Shown one piece after another: positions 6,571-9,493 of a stretch of 9,493 nucleotides of DNA. This DNA comes from SHLQ01 sp964517125. GTDB taxonomy: Bacteria; Actinomycetota; Acidimicrobiia; Acidimicrobiales; SHLQ01. Position numbers and translations under genes: made by a program. The notes beneath the pieces are model-generated. The model saw only the letters and a list, made by a program, of their open reading frames with translations, did not search any database and had not been told where the DNA came from. Positions within the stretch are counted from its first letter, which is position 1. The number at the start of each line of letters is the position of its first letter. Location of the stretch: NCBI GenBank assembly GCA_964517125.1, contig CAZFBD010000112.1:1-9493 (forward strand). Direction: 5' to 3'.

Positions 6571-7407
6571 TCATCCAAGAGCAATGAGCGTCGTGGCCAC
6601 CAATGCCACGATGAACCCAATCAGCTGCAACCTGGTCATCCGTTCGCCCAGAACCACTCGAGCCAAAAGCACGGTGGAGATCGGGTAGAGCGACGTCAGC
6701 ACCGAAACCGTCGTCAGGTCACCGGCCTGTAGCGCATAGAGGAACAACACATTCGATCCCGTGTCGAAGATGCCGGTGAGGGCAATCAGCCATCGTCCTG
6801 TCCCGTCGGCCGGCATGATCGGTTGGCGACGAGCGAGCAACCACACCACCAGGGCCACCGAGGTCAGGAGCCGGGCGCCAACGATGGGCCACGGGGCAGC
6901 TGCCTCGGACGTGGTGTCGAGAAAGATGAAGAACGTGCCGAAGCCGGCACCGGCAAGTAGCGACTCCGCAACAACCTGCACCGTCACTGCAGCCTCACCC
7001 GAACGGTCGCTGGTGGACGTGAGCCAGATGGCCACGAACGCCAGGGCAATCCCAAGCCAGCCCCACGTGCTGAATCGATCACCACTGATGACACCCCAGA
7101 CAGCGGGTACCGCAGCCGAGGTGACCGCAGTGATTGGCGCAACCACCGACATGGGCCCCGTGGACAACCCCCGGTACAGCAGGGCGACCCCCAACCCACC
7201 GAACGCACCGGCCAACGCTCCAAGTACAAAGTCCTCGGCAATGAAGGTGTTGTCGATGACGATGGCTGCGACGAGAACCCCCACCAGCCCCACAGCGTGA
7301 GAACCGGCGATGACGCGCAGTACGTTGACCCGCTTCGCCGACATTCCGCCAAAGAAGTCACCGGTGCCAAAGAACACCGCAGTGACCAGGCTCAGGAAGA
7401 TCGACAT
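6571..7407 (-). CDS. EamA/DMT-family transporter
   Basis: The product is a 278-residue inner-membrane protein with about ten predicted helices (roughly 2-20, 29-52, 60-80, 86-108, 113-131, 148-165, 173-192, 206-226, 231-253, 258-278). This is the two-repeat EamA (PF00892) plan of drug/metabolite transporters. Repeat marks include FFGTGDFFGG in helix 1, ALLYRGLSTGPMSVVAPITA (75-94) ending repeat one, and FLYALQAGDLTTVSVLTSLYPISTVLLARVVLGE ending repeat two. The latter is the classic small-residue/Pro/Glu pattern of the family. Members export amino acids, metabolites or drugs; the substrate is not predictable here. The ATG at 7407 is supported by a -10 element (TAGCGT on the minus strand) six bases upstream. 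It converges on dnaE2 with 18 bp between stops and is divergent from the small ORF at 7622. Nothing links it functionally to dnaE2. Confidence 0.92.
   Translation of the reverse strand: MSIFLSLVTAVFFGTGDFFGGMSAKRVNVLRVIAGSHAVGLVGVLVAAIVIDNTFIAEDFVLGALAGAFGGLGVALLYRGLSTGPMSVVAPITAVTSAAVPAVWGVISGDRFSTWGWLGIALAFVAIWLTSTSDRSGEAAVTVQVVAESLLAGAGFGTFFIFLDTTSEAAAPWPIVGARLLTSVALVVWLLARRQPIMPADGTGRWLIALTGIFDTGSNVLFLYALQAGDLTTVSVLTSLYPISTVLLARVVLGERMTRLQLIGFIVALVATTLIALG
6591..6611 (+). terminator. Weak hairpin downstream of dnaE2
   Basis: TCGTGGC (6591-6597) and GCCACGA (6605-6611) form a perfect 7-bp stem with a 7-base loop, 38 bases after the dnaE2 stop. It lies within the 3' end of the convergent transporter gene and has no T-run, so it could be a coding coincidence. 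If it ends the dnaE2 transcript, that RNA would overlap the transporter mRNA. Confidence 0.25.
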
Positions 7408-7413
7408 CGTCCC

Positions 7414-7419
7414 ACGCTA
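7414..7419 (-). promoter_or_regulatory. Predicted -10 element of the transporter gene, leaderless
   Basis: On the minus strand TAGCGT fits TANNNT, and six bases separate it from the ATG at 7407, so the transcript would start at the ATG. No clear -35 is seen and there is no Shine-Dalgarno sequence. The repeated CGGTTCGGTG motif begins 12 bp upstream of this element. Confidence 0.45.
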
Positions 7420-7431
7420 GGGATCTGTCAG

Positions 7432-7484
7432 CGGTTCGGTGTCTTCACGTTTCGGAGTGGTTGCACCTACGCGACGGTTCGGTG
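7432..7484. repeat. Direct repeat CGGTTCGGTG in the transporter/small-ORF intergenic region
   Basis: CGGTTCGGTG occurs exactly at 7432-7441 and 7475-7484. A related CGTTTCGGAG (8 of 10) lies at 7448-7457. The copies lie 16 and 27 bp apart in the same orientation, just upstream of the predicted transporter promoter. This could be a set of operator sites, but the motif is short. Confidence 0.35.
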
Positions 7485-7516
7485 AGCACGCTCGACTTTC
7501 GCCGTCGCGCGTCGTT

Positions 7517-7568
7517 GGTACATCAAGGTCCAACCGCGGTACCACTCCCGGCGAGACGGCGCTGGTAC
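7517..7568. repeat. Three GGTAC motifs upstream of the small ORF
   Basis: GGTAC occurs at 7517-7521, 7538-7542 and 7564-7568, a spacing of 21 and 26 bp. The pentamer is palindromic in its GTAC core. The first interval is close to two helical turns, as operator repeats often are. The region otherwise holds no convincing TANNNT -10 element for the small ORF; the nearest imperfect match is TACATC at 7519-7524. Confidence 0.25.
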
Positions 7569-7609
7569 TGGTGCGCGGTTTGATTCGAGCAACCCACCAA
7601 CCAGATCTC

Positions 7610-7615
7610 AAGGAG
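7610..7615 (+). promoter_or_regulatory. Strong ribosome binding site of the small ORF
   Basis: AAGGAG lies six bases before the ATG at 7622. It is the best Shine-Dalgarno match seen at any start in the window. It selects the 33-codon reading over the longer in-frame reading that begins upstream at 7439. Confidence 0.7.
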
Positions 7616-7621
7616 ATTCAC

Positions 7622-7723
7622 ATGACCATCAAGAAGTTCGCCCTCGCCGCAATGACTGCAGCTGCAGCCGTCGCCACAGGTGTCAGCGGTTCCGTGCTCG
7701 CCGTTGGCGTTTTCATGATCTGA
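7622..7723 (+). CDS. Small hydrophobic signal-peptide-like protein (33 aa)
   Basis: This ORF of 33 codons starts MTIKKFALAAM. It has a two-lysine N-region, then an uninterrupted stretch rich in alanine, valine and glycine that runs almost to the C-terminus. The whole product resembles a Sec signal peptide or a single short membrane helix. A plausible signal-peptidase site follows Val25-Leu26-Ala27, which would leave only the hexapeptide VGVFMI. AAGGAG six bases before the ATG and a 37-bp perfect inverted repeat 14 bases after the stop frame it as a complete small transcription unit. I recognise no family. It could be a secreted peptide signal, a small membrane protein, a toxin-like peptide, or a relic of a secreted protein. 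The convergent neighbour is a TPR-containing regulator. The ribosome site makes translation likely; the role is unknown. Confidence 0.65.
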   Translation: MTIKKFALAAMTAAAAVATGVSGSVLAVGVFMI

Positions 7724-7737
7724 AGCGTCTCAGCGTT

Positions 7738-7774
7738 CGTGAAGATCGGGGTTGCTGCAACCCCGATCTTCACG
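7738..7774. terminator. 37-bp perfect inverted repeat, likely terminator of the small ORF
   Basis: Arms 7738-7755 and 7757-7774 are exact reverse complements (18 bp each) around a single central T at 7756. As RNA this gives a stem of about 15-16 bp with a 5-7 base loop. Three further G-C pairs (7733-7735 with 7776-7778) lie beyond a small internal loop. There is no T-run on either side, as is common in actinobacterial hairpin terminators. It begins 14 bases after the small ORF stop. Its right arm contains the stop codon of the convergent regulator (7770-7772), so on that strand the hairpin begins within the last codons of the regulator gene. Confidence 0.75.
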
Positions 7775-9493
7775 TCGCGAGCAGATGCATGAGGCGTTCG
7801 TCGCACAGCAGCGGAACGCCCAGGTCGGCAGCGATTGCTTCGGCCTCCCGAAGTGCAAGTGATGCACACAGGTCGGCTCCTGCCGTGAGCGCCTGTTCTG
7901 CAATTTGCACGAACATTTGATCGCTACGTATTCCCAGCCGTAGTGCGGTCTCGAAGAGCCATGCTGGGGCGAGACGATCGGTGTCGGTCGTATCCAGTAG
8001 CGCTTCGAACACTGTCTGTGCGAGATGCTCAGCGTGAGATCGCTCGATGGACATCTCATCGTCGTACATGTCCCCCGGAAGCAGCGGTCCGGCATACAGA
8101 TTGAGCGCATCTACGCAAAGAGGCAGGGCCTTGACTCTGGTCGGTTCGGCGATCGCCCGCTGCGCCGCGTAGCGAAACATACGAAGGTCCGTTGAGACCG
8201 TGGGTGCGAGCTCCAGCGTGGACGCAGTTCGTACCACCAGCGGGATGTTCGAGATCTTTCGAAGTCGACTGGTGACATTCTTCAAACGTCGACGGCCCAC
8301 GTCCAACGTTGCGTCGGGCCAAAGTCGATCGATCACATGGTCCACCGACCTCGGCTCATCTGCGACGACGAGAACCTTGAGGAGTGTGGACACGTTGCCG
8401 GCAGGAATACTGAGTTCGCCCTCGCTACTGCGAGCTCCGAACGTTCCAAGAACTGTGAGCGTGAGTTCTTCCGCGATCGGTGCAGAGCTTTCGGGCTCAG
8501 CCGAGAATTGCACCGGACTGAGGAGCTTGCGGGCCAGAGGATCGAGTCCCAGCCGAGCGGCGCTTGAACGCACACGTTCGACAAGCGCTTCAGCATCCTG
8601 AATGGTCGCCTCGGCTCGGTCGCTTGCAACAAGGCGTTCTGAGTGCACGCGCCAGTGCCAGTCCGGAGGCAGCGTGGTGTCCCGCAGGAACTCCTGAGCG
8701 CGTTGCTCCGCAACCTGCGGGTCTCCCAACCGGGCAGCGTGCGTGATTTCGGCCATGGCGGCTTCCAATCGCCCGTTCATGTCGTCACTGTCGCGGCAGC
8801 GCGAGAGACAGTCGAGCGATTGCTCCGTGTCGCCGAGTCGGGCAAATATCTGCGCAGCCTCGGCATGGAAGATCGTGCCGGTGGTGTGTTCCAAGAGCTC
8901 TCCCAGGTGGAGGCGCGCATCCAGAAGTTCTCTCCGGGCCTCGGAGATGTTGTTCGACAACCCGGCACGCAGCATCCGAGTCCAATGCATATAGCCAGAG
9001 AGCCAACTGACTCCGACGGCGTTGATGAGGCCCTCGGACTGAGCGAGTGAACGATCGAGTTCTGAGAGCTGCCCGGAAAGAGCCAAGAGCCGACAGTGCA
9101 CCTGCGCACTTGCTGCCATTCCAAGCGGGTTGTCGGGTAGGAGCGTTGCTTGTCCCGCCATGGAGGCTCCTTCGGCCCAACGTCCAAGGAGTACAAGTGG
9201 GCCGAGCGCGAGGCGCCGCAGGGCCGACGCGCTCTGCGGACGATCTCCCAACATCTCCCACTCGGCAGCGACTTCGCGGAAGATCTCAACCGACCGTTGC
9301 AGATCACTCGCATGTCCGCTCGTGCACAGGATCAGAGCTCGGGCCTCGCGTAGGCGAATGCGAGTCGCTCGGTCGGTATCTTCGGGGGCGTTCGATTCGA
9401 GTCCGCTCAGCTCTGCCTGAAGCGTCTCTGCTCCAGACGACGGGGTGATCGACAGCACGAACAGCTCGACTTCGGCTGCGAATGATGCGGCCG
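7770..9493 (-). CDS. Partial regulator with TPR-like region and C-terminal winged helix plus BTAD domain
   Basis: The reading frame is open through the right edge, so the N-terminus is missing; 573 codons plus two bases are visible. The GTG at 9458 is only the first internal start-like codon, with open sequence (FAAEVELF) before it. Counting from that GTG, residues about 30-325 are alpha-helical with repeating TPR-like hairpins. Residues about 330-425 form an OmpR/PhoB-type winged helix (LTLTVLGTFGARS, then STLLKVLVVADEPRSVDHVI, and RLWPDATLDVGRRRLKNVTS). Residues about 430-562 are a bacterial transcriptional activator (BTAD) domain, with LRMFRYAAQRAI and ALNLYAGPLLPGD. In SARP/AfsR proteins this pair is N-terminal; here it ends the protein, as in large STAND-type activators that carry an N-terminal NTPase. 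I infer such an NTPase outside the window. The stop codon lies within the shared hairpin. Likely a transcriptional activator with unknown targets. Confidence 0.85.
   Translation of the reverse strand, partial: AASFAAEVELFVLSITPSSGAETLQAELSGLESNAPEDTDRATRIRLREARALILCTSGHASDLQRSVEIFREVAAEWEMLGDRPQSASALRRLALGPLVLLGRWAEGASMAGQATLLPDNPLGMAASAQVHCRLLALSGQLSELDRSLAQSEGLINAVGVSWLSGYMHWTRMLRAGLSNNISEARRELLDARLHLGELLEHTTGTIFHAEAAQIFARLGDTEQSLDCLSRCRDSDDMNGRLEAAMAEITHAARLGDPQVAEQRAQEFLRDTTLPPDWHWRVHSERLVASDRAEATIQDAEALVERVRSSAARLGLDPLARKLLSPVQFSAEPESSAPIAEELTLTVLGTFGARSSEGELSIPAGNVSTLLKVLVVADEPRSVDHVIDRLWPDATLDVGRRRLKNVTSRLRKISNIPLVVRTASTLELAPTVSTDLRMFRYAAQRAIAEPTRVKALPLCVDALNLYAGPLLPGDMYDDEMSIERSHAEHLAQTVFEALLDTTDTDRLAPAWLFETALRLGIRSDQMFVQIAEQALTAGADLCASLALREAEAIAADLGVPLLCDERLMHLLAT

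Noticed and set aside
7439..7621. Longer reading of the small ORF starting at 7439
   Set aside because: The extra 61 residues have no coding character, while AAGGAG sits at the proper distance from ATG 7622.
1..9493. tRNA or rRNA genes, CRISPR arrays, transposase or integrase genes, toxin-antitoxin pairs
   Set aside because: Reading both strands, I saw no cloverleaf-like or rRNA sequence, no regularly spaced repeats and no recognisable mobile-element or toxin protein.

Overview
The window looks like chromosomal DNA from a GC-rich actinobacterium. The evidence is an F420-type luciferase-like oxidoreductase, a DnaE2 error-prone polymerase behind a Gram-positive/actinobacterial LexA box, a C-terminal winged-helix/BTAD regulator, and TANNNT -10 elements placed so that transcripts would start at or within a few bases of ATG. 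A lineage such as Acidimicrobiia is possible, but nothing here proves it. There are no RNA genes, insertion sequences, integrase genes or CRISPR arrays.

Layout, left to right. At the left edge (minus) is the start of a protein with one N-terminal membrane helix, cut by the window. Divergent from it is a cyclase (KynB-like) protein with an altered metal-binding motif (316-963, +), apparently read from a leaderless promoter. It converges, with only 3 bp between stop codons, on an F420-dependent LLM-class oxidoreductase (967-1914, -). That gene is divergent from a winged-helix protein of the AlkZ/YcaQ (HTH_42) superfamily (1966-3156, +), which lacks the usual catalytic glutamines. A 48-bp gap holding a perfect LexA box follows, and then dnaE2 (3205-6552, +), the translesion/mutagenesis polymerase. 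No imuA or imuB is seen beside it. dnaE2 converges, with 18 bp between, on a ten-helix EamA/DMT transporter (6571-7407, -).

The right part is less ordinary. A 214-bp intergenic stretch with short repeats leads to a 33-codon ORF with an excellent Shine-Dalgarno sequence (7622-7723, +). It encodes a signal-peptide-like hydrophobic peptide. A 37-bp perfect inverted repeat follows, and its right arm contains the stop codon of a convergent large regulator (7770 to right edge, -). That regulator has a helical TPR-like region followed by a C-terminal OmpR-type winged helix and BTAD domain; its N-terminus lies outside the window.

The clearest functional unit is LexA box plus dnaE2, and the HTH_42 protein just upstream may add a DNA-damage theme. 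The most speculative but interesting unit is the tiny hydrophobic peptide facing a TPR-containing regulator, which could be a peptide-signalling pair. The other genes look like independent single-gene transcription units.
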